NCBI RefSeq assembly: GCF_029233945.1
Contig: NZ_JARGOQ010000001.1
Span: 71,115 to 135,114 of the forward strand
Source: Sneathiella sp.
GTDB lineage: Bacteria > Pseudomonadota > Alphaproteobacteria > Sneathiellales > Sneathiellaceae
DNA: 64,000 bases
Direction of reading: 5' to 3'
The stretch's first letter is position 1. Each line of letters begins with the position of its first letter. Positions 1 to 8,522 of this stretch are shown in pieces. The position numbers and the translations under genes are program-made. Below the pieces are notes generated by a model, which saw nothing but the letters and a program-made list of their open reading frames with translations, ran no database searches and was not told the DNA's origin.

Positions 1-977
1 ATGCCGGGGTGAAGAACCCGGTTGCGGCATTGAAGGATGGGACAATGGGATGGCACCTGGCCGGCTTGGATCTGGCGCACCGGGAAGATACGATTGCCCC
101 TCCGCCGGGTGAACAGGCTCTCGCACGCAGTCAGCAGTCGGCAGAAGAGGTTGCCGCCCGCTTCGGTGTCAAAAGAATAGATCAAACCGCGTTGCAGTCT
201 TTGCTGGCCGACACGGAAGAGCGCAGCCTTTACCTACTGGATGTGCGAAGTGAGGAAGAGTTTCTTGTCGGCCATGCTCCGGGCGCGCGTCATGCGCCGG
301 GCGGTCAGCTTGTTCAGGCAACGGATGAATATGTCGGGGTGCGTAACAGCCGGATTGTCCTCATCGATGATGACGCTGTGCGCGGGGTTATGACGGCATC
401 CTGGCTGGTTCAGATGAGCTGGCCGGAAGTGTATGTATATACTGCGACAGATGCTGAGATGATGGAAAGCGGCCCCGCACCGATGCCGGAAATTGCGAAG
501 GCGGCAGTTCTGTCCGCGCTGGAGCTGGATGCGGTGCTGGCGTCCGGAGAGGCGGTTGCCGTGATTGATTTGGCGAGTTCCCTCGAATACCGGAGCGGTC
601 ATGTTCCTGGCGCTTACTGGGCGATCCGCGCGCGACTGGCGGAGGATCATATTTTTATCCCGGCAGTGGGGCTTGTCATCCTGACGTCCCCCGATGGGGA
701 TATTGCCCATCTTGCGGCCCCGGAAGTTGAGAGGTTGCGCCCACAGACAATCATCCGCGTTCTTGACGGGGGTACCGATGCCTGGGCGGATGCGTCCCTC
801 GCCCTGGAAAGTGGTGAAACGAACTTGTTAAGTCGTACGGATGATGTCTGGTACAAACCCTATGATACGAATGATCCGGAGTCGGCCCGGCGGCGGATGC
901 AGGAGTATCTGGACTGGGAAGTTGGTCTGGTGCAGCAGATCGAGCGGGACGGACTTGCCCGATTCCGGAAATTTTGA
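1..977 (+). CDS. Rhodanese-domain protein, 3' part (5' end outside window)
   Basis: The reading frame is open from base 3, upstream of the track's GTG at 9, so this is probably the C-terminal part of a longer multi-rhodanese protein, a common alphaproteobacterial form of over 500 residues. Two rhodanese folds can be seen: one with LYLLDVRSEEEF and GHAPGARHAPGG, the second with AVIDLASSLEYRSGHVPGA. The positions that carry the active-site cysteine loop in true sulfurtransferases read LIDDDAVRG and LTSPDGD, without cysteine, so these two domains are probably non-catalytic. The tail, rich in charged residues and ending near LARFRKF, is typical of this family as I remember it. Role in sulfur transfer is uncertain; any catalytic domain would lie upstream of the window. 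The gene is followed by about 170 bases with no obvious gene. Confidence 0.8.
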   Translation, partial: AGVKNPVAALKDGTMGWHLAGLDLAHREDTIAPPPGEQALARSQQSAEEVAARFGVKRIDQTALQSLLADTEERSLYLLDVRSEEEFLVGHAPGARHAPGGQLVQATDEYVGVRNSRIVLIDDDAVRGVMTASWLVQMSWPEVYVYTATDAEMMESGPAPMPEIAKAAVLSALELDAVLASGEAVAVIDLASSLEYRSGHVPGAYWAIRARLAEDHIFIPAVGLVILTSPDGDIAHLAAPEVERLRPQTIIRVLDGGTDAWADASLALESGETNLLSRTDDVWYKPYDTNDPESARRRMQEYLDWEVGLVQQIERDGLARFRKF

Positions 978-1148
978 CTATGGATCGGTTAATTATAGAG
1001 TGATTCTATTCCCGTTAACGTAAGGGAATGCTTGCCTTGCAGATAGCTGGAGGACATATTGAAAGCCGCACTTGCAATGGAGAAAAACCCGTCCTAGCAT
1101 GGGACATAAATGGGCCCATAGAATCCCATGACAAGAATGGAGAACCCG

Positions 1149-2345
1149 ATGGATTTATCATTTAGTAAAGAAGACTTGGCGTTTCGCGATGAGGTCAGGG
1201 AATTTCTCGCGGCTAACTTGCCAGCGGACGTGAAGGATCGCAGTGACCGTGGCCTGCACCCGACCAAGGAAGGACAAGTCAGATGGCAGAAAATTCTTAA
1301 CGGAAAAGGATGGATGGCACCGAACTGGCCCGTGGAATATGGTGGTACCGGCTGGACCATCACACAGAAATACATCGCTTCGCAAGAATTCGGGCATGCA
1401 TCGGCTCCAATTGCGACGCCGTTCGGGGTTAGCATGGTTGGCCCGGTTATTTACACCTTCGGCAATCAGGAGCAGAAAGATAAATATCTGCCGCGCATCC
1501 TTAACTCTGATGACTGGTGGTGCCAGGGTTATTCAGAGCCGGGCTCGGGATCGGACCTTGCTTCTCTCCAGACGAAGGCGGTTCGTGACGGGGACGATTA
1601 TATTGTCAACGGGCAGAAAATCTGGACCTCCTACGCGCAATATGCGGACATGATTTTTTGCCTTGTCCGTACCGACAGCTCGGCCAAGCAGCAGGAAGGG
1701 ATTTCCTTCCTCCTCATCGATATGAAGACCCCGGGTATCACGGTTAAGCCAATTACCGTGATTGATAAGGAACACAGCCTGAATGAAGTCTTCTTCGAAG
1801 ATGTGCGGGTACCGGTTGCCAATCGTATCGGTGAGGAAAATAAGGGTTGGACCTATGCCAAATTCCTGCTCGGGAATGAGCGGACCGGTATCGCCCGTGT
1901 CGCCCGTTCCAAGCGGCAGGTTGAACGGTTGCGGGAGATTGCAAAAGCGGAACGTTGCGGCGGAGTTACGCTTGCCGAAGATACGGATTTCATTAACAAG
2001 CTGACGCGCATTGAAGTTGACCTGATGGCGCTGGAATATACGGAGCTTCGCTATCTCTCGATGATTGCCAGTGGCAAGCAGCTTTCGGCCGAACCATCGC
2101 TCCTGAAAATCAAGGGAACGGAAATTCAGCAGCGCCTGACCGGTCTGCTGGTTGAATCTCTTGGTATGTATGGCGCGCCCTATGAGGCTGAACGTGCTTA
2201 TGAGGGCCGTAACGAAGCTCCCGTTGGGCCGGATTATGCGCATGGCCCGATGGCTGAGCATCTGTACCTGCGTGCGGCCACAATTTACGGCGGCAGCAAT
2301 GAAATTCAACGCAATATCGTCTCCAAAATGGTTCTTGGATTATAA
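1149..2345 (+). CDS. Acyl-CoA dehydrogenase, large subunit-like (pair partner 1)
   Basis: FAD-dependent alpha,beta-dehydrogenation of an acyl-CoA, electrons passing to ETF. The 398-residue protein shows the ACAD hallmarks: YSEPGSGSDLASLQTKA (FAD/substrate loop), IVNGQKIWTSYAQYAD and the C-terminal IYGGSNEIQRNIVSK. The MCAD-type catalytic Glu site is Gly here (YGGSNE), but a Glu in LLGNERTG lies where isovaleryl-/long-chain enzymes keep their base. I start at the third in-frame ATG because GGAG sits 6 bases before it; the track start adds seven residues. A second ACAD follows after 13 bases. Such pairs recall PimC/PimD or actinobacterial heteromeric ACADs, so a two-subunit enzyme is likely. 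The substrate cannot be read from sequence. Confidence 0.88.
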   Translation: MDLSFSKEDLAFRDEVREFLAANLPADVKDRSDRGLHPTKEGQVRWQKILNGKGWMAPNWPVEYGGTGWTITQKYIASQEFGHASAPIATPFGVSMVGPVIYTFGNQEQKDKYLPRILNSDDWWCQGYSEPGSGSDLASLQTKAVRDGDDYIVNGQKIWTSYAQYADMIFCLVRTDSSAKQQEGISFLLIDMKTPGITVKPITVIDKEHSLNEVFFEDVRVPVANRIGEENKGWTYAKFLLGNERTGIARVARSKRQVERLREIAKAERCGGVTLAEDTDFINKLTRIEVDLMALEYTELRYLSMIASGKQLSAEPSLLKIKGTEIQQRLTGLLVESLGMYGAPYEAERAYEGRNEAPVGPDYAHGPMAEHLYLRAATIYGGSNEIQRNIVSKMVLGL

Positions 2346-2358
2346 GGATAACAATAAG

Positions 2359-3495
2359 ATGGATTTTGAACTTTCCGATGAGCAAAATATGCTCAAAGAC
2401 AGTGTCGAACGGTTCGTGAAGGATAACTACTCAGCCGAGGCGCGCGCGAAACTCGCGGAGACGGAACTTGGATTCAGCCAGGATCACTGGAAGAAGATGG
2501 CGGAGCTTGGCTGGCTGGGCCTACCGTTCTCCGAAGAAGTCGGCGGATTTGGCGGCACGGCCATCGAAACAGCGATCATGATGGAGAGTATGGGAAGCGG
2601 GCTGGTCCTGGAACCGTTTCTGAGCACCGTCATTCTCGGTGGCGGACTGGTTAGTGAAGCCGGAAGCTCGGCGCAGATCGAAGCAATTATTCCAGAAGTC
2701 ATCGAAGGTAACATGATGCTCGCCTTCGCCTATGCTGAACCGCAATCGCGTTTCGATTTGAATGACGTGGAAACCACGGCAACCAAGTCGGGCGATGGAT
2801 ATGTGCTGAACGGGCACAAAGCGGTTGTCTATCATGGCACGACGGCGGACAAGATTATCGTTTCCGCCCGCACCGGGGGCAACTCCCGTGATGAGAACGG
2901 CATCTCCCTCTTTATCGTCGATAATAATTCAAGCGGTGTGACTCGCCGCGATTATCGCACGATTGACGGTCAGCGCGCTGCCGATATCAAGTTCGAGGAT
3001 GTCACGGTGGGCGCAGATGCTTTGCTTGGTGAAGAAGGTGGCGCCTTTCCGGTTATCGAAAAGGTTGTCGATCAGGCCATTGCCGCGCTTTGCGCCGAAG
3101 CCGTCGGGGCGATGCAGGCCGCGAATAATATCACCAATGAGTATATGAAGGAACGCAAGCAGTTCGGAACGCCAATCGGGAAGTTTCAGGTGTTGCAGCA
3201 TCGCATGGTTGATATGTATATGGAGGCGGAACAATCCAAATCCATGTCCGATATGCTGGCGATGAAGCTGGGCCTTGATGATGAAACAGAGCGTCGCAAG
3301 GCGGTTGCCGCCGCGAAGGCGCAAGTGGGACAGGCGGCAAAATTTGTCGGCCAGCAATCAATCCAGCTGCATGGCGGCATGGGCATGACCGATGAATATT
3401 CCATCGGTCATTATTTCAAGCGCCTGACGACCCTTGAAATGCTGTTCGGCAACACCGATTATCACTTCAAGAAATACGCCGCGCTGGCCTCATAA
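2359..3495 (+). CDS. Acyl-CoA dehydrogenase, small subunit-like (pair partner 2)
   Basis: Second ACAD of the pair, 378 residues from the ATG at 2359 (MDFELSDEQ); the 447-residue track ORF adds an out-of-context N-terminal extension lying inside the preceding gene. It has the ACAD fold, with MMLAFAYAEPQSRFD, YVLNGHKAVVYHGTTADKII and the C-terminal QLHGGMGMTDEYSIGHYFKR. The canonical SEPxxGSD loop is degenerate (AEPQSRFD), and the C-terminal segment has no YEG-type Glu, as in partner subunits of heteromeric ACADs. AAGG overlaps the upstream stop codon and serves as the ribosome site, so the two are co-transcribed. A strong terminator hairpin follows. Confident as an ACAD; heteromer formation is inferred from the pairing and the divergent loop. 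Confidence 0.87.
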   Translation: MDFELSDEQNMLKDSVERFVKDNYSAEARAKLAETELGFSQDHWKKMAELGWLGLPFSEEVGGFGGTAIETAIMMESMGSGLVLEPFLSTVILGGGLVSEAGSSAQIEAIIPEVIEGNMMLAFAYAEPQSRFDLNDVETTATKSGDGYVLNGHKAVVYHGTTADKIIVSARTGGNSRDENGISLFIVDNNSSGVTRRDYRTIDGQRAADIKFEDVTVGADALLGEEGGAFPVIEKVVDQAIAALCAEAVGAMQAANNITNEYMKERKQFGTPIGKFQVLQHRMVDMYMEAEQSKSMSDMLAMKLGLDDETERRKAVAAAKAQVGQAAKFVGQQSIQLHGGMGMTDEYSIGHYFKRLTTLEMLFGNTDYHFKKYAALAS

Positions 3496-3519
3496 GGTTA
3501 CGCGAAACCCAGCAGATAA

Positions 3520-3551
3520 ATGCCGGAGCCTAATGGGTTCCGGCATTTTTT
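3520..3551 (+). terminator. Rho-independent terminator after the ACAD pair
   Basis: An inverted repeat ATGCCGGAGCC / GGGTTCCGGCAT with a TAAT loop is followed directly by seven T residues. It ends the plus-strand ACAD transcript. It lies just beyond and slightly overlaps the tdk stop codon on the other strand, so it may also help end that transcript, although the T-run is only on the plus side. Confidence 0.85.
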
Positions 3552-4128
3552 ATGAGTAAACCGCCTCCTTGAAATGCAGGCGGCAGAGGGCGACGTAGCG
3601 ATCATTGCCACCGATTTCCTTTTGTGCACCTTCACGGACGGGCTGCCCCGCTTCATTCACGCGGATCACCATGGTGGCTTTTTTGCCGCAATGACAGATG
3701 GTCTTCAGCTCCCGAAGTTCATCCGCCCAGGCGAGGAGATACTGGCTCCCCTCAAAAAGATTGCCCTGAAAATCCGTGCGCAGGCCATAGGCGAGAACCG
3801 GGATCTTGAGCTTGTCCGTTATTTCGGAAAGCTGGAACACTTGATCCTTGGTCAGGAACTGGGCTTCATCCACCATCACGCAATCGATCTGTTGGATTTT
3901 AATCTCGCCCTCGATGACTTTCAGAAGGTCGGTGTCAGTCGAGAAAAGGCTCGCCTCCGCCTGCAGGCCGATGCGGGAGGCAATCTTACCGACGCCATAT
4001 CGGTCATCAAGTGCGGCGGTAAAGAGAAAGGGCCGCATTCCCCGTTCCTGATAGTTGAAACTCGACTGCAGAAGTGTGGTCGATTTACCGGCGTTCATGG
4101 TGGAGTAGTTGAAGTAAAGCTTTGCCAT
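3550..4128 (-). CDS. tdk: Thymidine kinase (TK1 type)
   Basis: Phosphorylates thymidine with ATP in pyrimidine salvage, in the cytoplasm. The 192-residue product starts at [10 protein letters not shown]; the longer track start runs back through the upstream gene and is unlikely. The P-loop is [11 protein letters not shown], the Walker B-like motif is VMVDEAQF, the lasso region contains [10 protein letters not shown], and zinc-ribbon cysteines are visible as CHCGKKA and ALCRLHF. Length and motif order match bacterial class II TKs. Its ribosome site (AGGA) overlaps the stop codon of the DUF1643 gene 13 bases upstream, so it is the last gene of a GST-DUF1643-tdk operon. Confidence 0.95.
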   Translation of the reverse strand: MAKLYFNYSTMNAGKSTTLLQSSFNYQERGMRPFLFTAALDDRYGVGKIASRIGLQAEASLFSTDTDLLKVIEGEIKIQQIDCVMVDEAQFLTKDQVFQLSEITDKLKIPVLAYGLRTDFQGNLFEGSQYLLAWADELRELKTICHCGKKATMVIRVNEAGQPVREGAQKEIGGNDRYVALCRLHFKEAVYS

Positions 4129-4141
4129 GACAGTCTTGATC

Positions 4142-4639
4142 CTAAAAATCCGTCCAGGGGACGGGGTGCCGTGAATAAGGTAGATAGAGGGGGTGGCCGG
4201 GCAGTCCTTTCTGGGTGAGCGACAGGACATGCGGCGTAATCTCATGCGCCTTCAATAGGCGTTGAACCTCCTCATGACGGCCCCTATGGCTCCCATGGCC
4301 ACCCCAGGCGCAGATGACCATATCGGCGCTGCCTGCGGTTGCCAGCAAGGCGGCGTCATTCTCCGGGCCGATCGGATGCGCGTGTTTTCTAAGCTCCCTC
4401 GGGTCCGTCGCGCGGTAGGCGAAAATATTCACCACCTCCAATGCGCCGTAGCCCATATCGATGGCCCGGCGGTGGCATCGCTCGATGGTCGGGTCGTTGC
4501 GGAATTCATCGGCGGTGGAGGGATTCAGCATGATGAAGGCGACACTCGGGCCGTTATTCCAGCGTCGCCAAAGCCGGTATCTATAAGCTTTGCAGGGGCT
4601 GAAGTCCGCCCCGGACTCTCCAAAAAATTCAGCTTGCAT
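4142..4639 (-). CDS. DUF1643 domain protein
   Basis: A 165-residue protein with the conserved features of DUF1643: [40 protein letters not shown] and ICAWGGHG. The biochemical function of the family is not known to me; members are scattered in bacteria and phages. The start overlaps the upstream GST gene by 11 bases and the end is 13 bases before tdk, so it is translationally linked to both. Nothing in the sequence suggests export or membrane insertion. Family call is firm; role is open. Confidence 0.85.
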   Translation of the reverse strand: MQAEFFGESGADFSPCKAYRYRLWRRWNNGPSVAFIMLNPSTADEFRNDPTIERCHRRAIDMGYGALEVVNIFAYRATDPRELRKHAHPIGPENDAALLATAGSADMVICAWGGHGSHRGRHEEVQRLLKAHEITPHVLSLTQKGLPGHPLYLPYSRHPVPWTDF

Positions 4640-5318
4640 CGGGAACTGGAAATAATTCGCCCGCCGTTCCTTGCCTCCAGATCGGCCGCTTTTTCATAAT
4701 ATAAGCGAACCGCTCTGAGGAGAGAAAACCCTCCATCCAGCGATGTAAATGAGGGTAGGGCGCCGCGTTGAACCAGGTGATGTCGGAATTTGCGAACTGC
4801 CGAACAAAGGGAAAAATCGCGATATCCGCCAAGGTGACCTTGTCAGCCATCAGGAAGGGCCGGTCTGATAATTTCTGTTCAAGCTTTCTAAGGAATGCCT
4901 CTCCTTCCTCCCGGTAATCCTCCCGTAATTTCTCTGGAAAGCGGATATGATATTTATATCGATCAAGGCTGGACTTGAACGGGCCGTCATTCTCCTCAAT
5001 CAGGGCGAAGATTTCCTTCCGCGCGGTTCTGTCCTCTGGCAGCCAGCTTTCCGGATCGTTTTGCGCAAGCGCCCAGAGCATGATATCCAGGCTTTCCTCC
5101 AGCACCTCCCCGTCCGCAAGCATGAGGACGGGAACTGTTGCCTTTGGGCTGGCGGTAATCATCTCCGCCGGTTTGTCTTTTAATAGTATGTCGCGTAGCT
5201 CCACAATCGCGCCCGAACAGGCAATCGCCATACGCGCCCGCATCGCATAGGGGCAGCGGCGGAAGCTGTATAGAACGGGCAGAGAAATTTCCTCTGGGCG
5301 ATTGGCGGGAAGGGGCAT
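4629..5318 (-). CDS. Glutathione S-transferase family protein
   Basis: Cytosolic GST fold: an N-terminal thioredoxin-like domain (about residues 10-85) with SFRRCPYAMRARMA, whose Cys-Pro-Tyr start resembles omega/glutaredoxin-2-like GSTs, KATVPVLMLADG with the cis-proline, and LEESLDIM for the glutathione gamma-glutamyl contact. It is followed by an all-helical C-terminal domain containing KVTLADIAIFPFVRQ. The 229-residue length is normal. Cysteine at the N-terminal helix suggests thiol-transferase or deglutathionylation chemistry rather than classic conjugation; this is inference. It is first in the putative operon with DUF1643 and tdk. Substrate unknown. Confidence 0.85.
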   Translation of the reverse strand: MPLPANRPEEISLPVLYSFRRCPYAMRARMAIACSGAIVELRDILLKDKPAEMITASPKATVPVLMLADGEVLEESLDIMLWALAQNDPESWLPEDRTARKEIFALIEENDGPFKSSLDRYKYHIRFPEKLREDYREEGEAFLRKLEQKLSDRPFLMADKVTLADIAIFPFVRQFANSDITWFNAAPYPHLHRWMEGFLSSERFAYIMKKRPIWRQGTAGELFPVPDAS

Positions 5319-5392
5319 GTGAATATTTCTGCTAATGGAGTTTCCACGAATACAATTGCAATGGCGTGGAGAATAGCGAAACTAGTCGGATT

Positions 5393-6118
5393 TTACCAGC
5401 GCAGGCGATTTACTCGTCGACGCATCGCCGCGCGCAGCGTTTCCCGGCGTTCGAAGTCGATATCGATAATCTCTTCTTCCTCCGGGAATTCAAAGGCCGG
5501 AACCTCCGATTGGCTGGAGGGGCCGGTTTCATACCATTCGGCGGCGTCGGCATTGCTGTCTTTCGCGGGATGCAGATCGACGACATCAACGGTTTCACGC
5601 TGAGCGGGTCTCTTGCGAGGGCGCTCTCGTGTTGGAGACTTCAGGATATCAATTTCTTCTGGCGCAAGCTCCGGGGAGATAAAATACTCCGAAGAGGTAT
5701 TTTCGGTCCGATGAGGCGAACTTGCCGTTGGCTTTTCCTGCCGGGGCGGAGTATTCGCGCGAAAACGCATTTGCGGGGCAGGGTCGCCAAACTCGATCGG
5801 TTCCTCGAAGGATTCATAAATCTCCATTTTAGGAGGAGAAGAATATCGATACCTCCGGGACCGTTCCCGATAGCCCCGTTCGCTCGATTTATGCTGGTTT
5901 GAGCTGCCGTTTTTGGCCCGCTCAAATGTCGTCGTGTTTTCCTTGAGATACGGCAACTGCATCTCAACCCGTTCAACGAGCGTCAGCATCGCGTTCTTCA
6001 GGCGGGCATTTCTCTCACGCAATTGCCCATTTTCGGCAAGCAGCGCGCGTTCCCGCGCCGACACGATGTCGGACTGGCTGAAGAGAGGCCTTCCACGATT
6101 GTGGCGAGCGAAACTCAT
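5393..6118 (-). CDS. Unrecognised coiled-coil / disordered protein
   Basis: I do not recognise this 241-residue protein. Residues about 20-60 form a strong heptad-like helix (ARERALLAENGQLRERNARL). Residues about 65-190 are low-complexity, rich in Ser, Arg, Pro and Glu, with SERGYRERSRRYRYSSPP and other basic patches. The C-terminal part is acidic (FPEEEEIIDIDFE), then ends in a basic Arg-rich helix (RAAMRRRVNRLRW). There is no signal peptide or membrane segment. Such architecture suits a scaffold, polar organiser or nucleic-acid-associated protein, but that is inference. It stands alone on the minus strand, with a 311-base AT-rich region upstream that carries CtrA-half-site-like words. Confidence 0.7.
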   Translation of the reverse strand: MSFARHNRGRPLFSQSDIVSARERALLAENGQLRERNARLKNAMLTLVERVEMQLPYLKENTTTFERAKNGSSNQHKSSERGYRERSRRYRYSSPPKMEIYESFEEPIEFGDPAPQMRFRANTPPRQEKPTASSPHRTENTSSEYFISPELAPEEIDILKSPTRERPRKRPAQRETVDVVDLHPAKDSNADAAEWYETGPSSQSEVPAFEFPEEEEIIDIDFERRETLRAAMRRRVNRLRW

Positions 6119-6429
6119 ATGATGCGCTTTTCCCGTCTCATTCTCGAATGATTGGTTGCAATCCCGGTTTTAAAAACTGACAAGGACAGTTTTGGATCAC
6201 TTTGGACATTTTAACGGGAAATTCGGTCGAAAACTACCTAAAAACTAAGATTTATGGTTAATTTCCAGTAAATTTACAAAAAATTTAATGAAAATTTCAA
6301 AAATGGTCTGAAAACGGATTGTGCATCCATCCATATTCTCTATCCAATTAGAATATTTGCCATAAAAATGCAGCTTTTTCATATGGTTATGGTTAACACG
6401 AATCGGCTTTCGAGATTGAAGAGACAGGG
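6119..6429. other. AT-rich intergenic region
   Basis: About 310 bases without a convincing gene between the coiled-coil gene and the lipoprotein gene, both on the minus strand. It is far more AT-rich than its surroundings, with long A and T runs (for example around 6270-6300). The 72-residue track ORF here overlaps the end of the lipoprotein gene and has no recognisable content. Best read as the promoter and 5' leader region of the coiled-coil gene. Confidence 0.6.
6254..6396. promoter_or_regulatory. ATGGTTAA words (possible CtrA half-sites)
   Basis: ATGGTTAA occurs at 6254-6261 and at 6389-6396, the latter overlapping an ATGGTTAT at 6383-6390. Its complement TTAACCAT resembles the half-site of the alphaproteobacterial cell-cycle regulator CtrA. 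The words lie 136 to about 280 bases upstream of the coiled-coil gene start. The same word occurs in two other intergenic regions of this window. Binding is not shown by sequence alone. Confidence 0.35.
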
Positions 6430-6789
6430 TCACTGCTGGGCGACGATATCTTCCATTCGGCAATTGCCGGTCGGATAGGTCCGTTCGATCTGACAGGATC
6501 TGTTCATATCCACAACAAAATTACCCTTACAATTATTGAAGTCGAGCCAGCCCTGGAAATTGTATGTTTCGCCAGATTCACTTTCCGATATGTAATAGGT
6601 CAGATAGTCGATCCTCGTAATTTTGCTCCGATCAATTTTCAACCTGTCAATCTGTTGCTCGACGACGGGTTCGCAATCTTCAGGTCCAAAGGCTGCAATA
6701 TTCTGTTGAAGATATCCTTCGTTGCCCGTGCAGGAGGAAATGGCAAAAACCGCTATTCCACACACTGCCAAATTTCGAATGTTCTGCAT
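6430..6789 (-). CDS. Small putative lipoprotein, unknown function
   Basis: A 119-residue protein with an N-terminal hydrophobic segment ending in the lipobox-like FAISSC (Cys at about residue 20), so probably exported and lipidated by LspA. The mature part contains about four further cysteines (DCEPV, NNCKG, RSCQIE, GNCRM), which suggests disulfide bonds in the periplasm, and aromatic-rich strands such as YLTYYISES. I recognise no family. It is isolated between the AT-rich region and the FAH gene; nothing links it to neighbours. Confidence 0.65.
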   Translation of the reverse strand: MQNIRNLAVCGIAVFAISSCTGNEGYLQQNIAAFGPEDCEPVVEQQIDRLKIDRSKITRIDYLTYYISESESGETYNFQGWLDFNNCKGNFVVDMNRSCQIERTYPTGNCRMEDIVAQQ

Positions 6790-6873
6790 TATCCACCTCT
6801 AGGAAGCTTTATTTCTCATGTATCGTGACACGCGAATTAGTCAAATACTTTTATTGAGGAAACGTCGGTTGAA

Positions 6874-7563
6874 CTATGACGTTAGCTTGACATCAATAGG
6901 AGTCAGGCCGTCGACATGGCCGGTGACGTGATCGCCCAAAAAAAGGGGACCTACGCCTGCTGGTGTGCCGGTATAGATCAAGTCGCCTGGTTTCAGGATA
7001 AAGGCTTCGGACAGGACGGCAATCACCTCTTCGATCGACCAGATCAAGTCAGCAATAGTCGCGGACTGGCGGGACTCCTCATTCACGGTCAGCCAGATTT
7101 TTGCAGTGCTAATGTTTTCAATCTCGGACCTGGGCGAAATCGCGCCGCAGGGGGCGGATTGATCAAACGCCTTGCCGCTGTCCCAAGGCCGCCCTTTTTC
7201 TTTCGCCTGCTTTTGGAGGTCCCGGCGGGTCAGATCGATCCCGACGGCGTAACCAAAGACATGATCCAGGGCCTTTTTTACAGGGATGTTCTCCCCTTCT
7301 TTTCCGATCGCGACTACCAGTTCGACTTCATGATGGAGATCATTCGTGCTTTTAGGAAAGGGGATTGTCGTGCCGCTTTCAACCACGGCATCCGCGGGCT
7401 TTGTAAAGAAAAAAGGCGGTTCGCGGTCGGGGTCACCTCCCATTTCAAGGGCATGTTCCGCATAGTTTCGTCCAACGCAGAAAATACGCCTCACCGGGAA
7501 GCGTTGATCTGTGCCCGTTACAGCAACTGATGGCGTTTCAATCGGGTCAAATACATAGGCCAT
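6874..7563 (-). CDS. Fumarylacetoacetate hydrolase family protein (acylpyruvase-like)
   Basis: Hydrolyses C-C bonds of acylpyruvate-like 1,3-diketones or decarboxylates oxaloacetate, using a divalent metal. This single-domain 229-residue form resembles FAHD1/YcgM and fumarylpyruvate hydrolases rather than tyrosine-pathway FAH. Visible are the substrate loop FCVGRNYAEHA, the metal ligands in DLHHEVELVVAIG and the Asp in GYAVGIDLTRRDLQ, with KGRPWDSGKAFDQSAP and the C-terminal IYTGTPAGVGPL. It is preceded on the same strand by the unknown 163-residue gene with a 26-base gap. The exact substrate cannot be decided. Confidence 0.88.
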   Translation of the reverse strand: MAYVFDPIETPSVAVTGTDQRFPVRRIFCVGRNYAEHALEMGGDPDREPPFFFTKPADAVVESGTTIPFPKSTNDLHHEVELVVAIGKEGENIPVKKALDHVFGYAVGIDLTRRDLQKQAKEKGRPWDSGKAFDQSAPCGAISPRSEIENISTAKIWLTVNEESRQSATIADLIWSIEEVIAVLSEAFILKPGDLIYTGTPAGVGPLFLGDHVTGHVDGLTPIDVKLTS

Positions 7564-7589
7564 AGGGGGAACTCTTTCCTGATGAAGGG

Positions 7590-8081
7590 TTATTTTTCTT
7601 CTGAATGTCGCTGCCAGCCCTCGAGATCTTTGAGCAGCGTTTTCTGGGCGGTGTCATCAAGCGTTTTAAACCAATCCTCAAACCCGCGTGTCAGCTCATC
7701 GGCGGTCAGTTCCTCATCATAGGCGTTGAACAGAATTTCCTTGTATTCATCCAGGCTGCCACATTCAAACTCATTGTCCTTCGGATCGAAACCTTTGATC
7801 TTCTCCTGAACCTCGGCCTTCGTCATGGCGGCGAAAAACGGGATATCCTCTTCCAGGTCATATCCGCCCCAGCCAAGCCACCAAGCATCACTTTTGGGAC
7901 TGCCAAGTTCCCAGGCATACATCACTTCTGCCTCGATATCCCGTGCAGCCCTTTTGGCTTCGGCTTCAAGTTTTTTTGCGTCCTTGGTTTCGTTCAACTG
8001 GACGCGACCAATTTTGAAATAGCCCGTGCCGTCCGCATCCCAAGCTGTGATAAATTGCGCAATATTGTTCTGGCGTGTCAC
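7590..8081 (-). CDS. Uncharacterised acidic, tryptophan-rich protein
   Basis: A 163-residue soluble protein that I do not recognise. It is acidic and unusually rich in Trp, with FITAWDADGTGYFKIG at the N-terminus and DAWWLGWGGYDLEEDIPFFA in the middle, followed by helical acidic segments (SLDEYKEILFNAYDEEL, ELTRGFEDWFKTL). There is no signal peptide, membrane helix or recognisable catalytic motif. It sits 27 bases downstream of the HslR-like gene and 26 bases upstream of the FAH gene on the same strand, so co-transcription with the helicase-hslR block is plausible. Coding nature is supported by composition and spacing; function unknown. Confidence 0.7.
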   Translation of the reverse strand: MTRQNNIAQFITAWDADGTGYFKIGRVQLNETKDAKKLEAEAKRAARDIEAEVMYAWELGSPKSDAWWLGWGGYDLEEDIPFFAAMTKAEVQEKIKGFDPKDNEFECGSLDEYKEILFNAYDEELTADELTRGFEDWFKTLDDTAQKTLLKDLEGWQRHSEEK

Positions 8082-8108
8082 CGTTATTTCCTTTGCGAAG
8101 AATCTGTC

Positions 8109-8519
8109 TCATTCCTCGGGGTTTGAGCGTAATTTGTCAAGCGCCCGTCGATCCGCTTTTGTCGGTCTTCCAGCACCGCTATCCCGTTTTGCCACGGGGG
8201 CGGAAGCAGGGTCCGTATCCGGCGTTTTCTTTTCAGGCGGCGCCAGGTCCTCATAGAGGGTTTGTGCCTCCAGCGCGGGCCCTCGGCGGACACCGATATT
8301 GCGAATACGGATCACGCGAATGCTTTTTCCTTGCGCGAAGGTAAGAACATCTTCCGCCTTTACCGATGAACTCGCCTTCGTGACAACCACGCTGTTGATA
8401 CGGAGTTTTCGGGACTGAACGAGCTTTGCCGCCAAAGAGCGACTTTTGAAGAAGCGGGCAAACCACAACCATTTATCAACACGGATGCTGGCAGCTGCGG
8501 TTCCTCCGTTGTCGATCAT
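8109..8519 (-). CDS. hslR: S4-domain RNA-binding protein (HslR/Hsp15-like)
   Basis: A 136-residue protein with an N-terminal S4 domain: IRVDKWLWFARFFKSRS, AAKLVQSRKLRIN and KAEDVLTF, followed by a basic tail (KRDSGAGRPTKADRR) of low complexity. Hsp15 in E. coli binds 50S subunits carrying a stalled peptidyl-tRNA; in alphaproteobacteria homologues commonly lie next to a Suv3-like helicase, as here. It starts 3 bases after the helicase stop codon, so the two are translationally coupled. The GRPTKADRR motif is shared with many family members as I recall. The ribosome-rescue role is inferred by family. Confidence 0.87.
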   Translation of the reverse strand: MIDNGGTAAASIRVDKWLWFARFFKSRSLAAKLVQSRKLRINSVVVTKASSSVKAEDVLTFAQGKSIRVIRIRNIGVRRGPALEAQTLYEDLAPPEKKTPDTDPASAPVAKRDSGAGRPTKADRRALDKLRSNPEE

Positions 8520-8522
8520 GCG

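Noticed and set aside
2152-2358. N-terminal extension of the second ACAD in the ORF track
   Set aside because: Lies inside the first ACAD in another frame; a normal start with a ribosome site exists at 2359.
6245-6463. 72-residue minus-strand ORF in the AT-rich region
   Set aside because: Overlaps the lipoprotein gene end, has no clear start site and Lys/Phe/Ile-rich composition of AT-rich noise.
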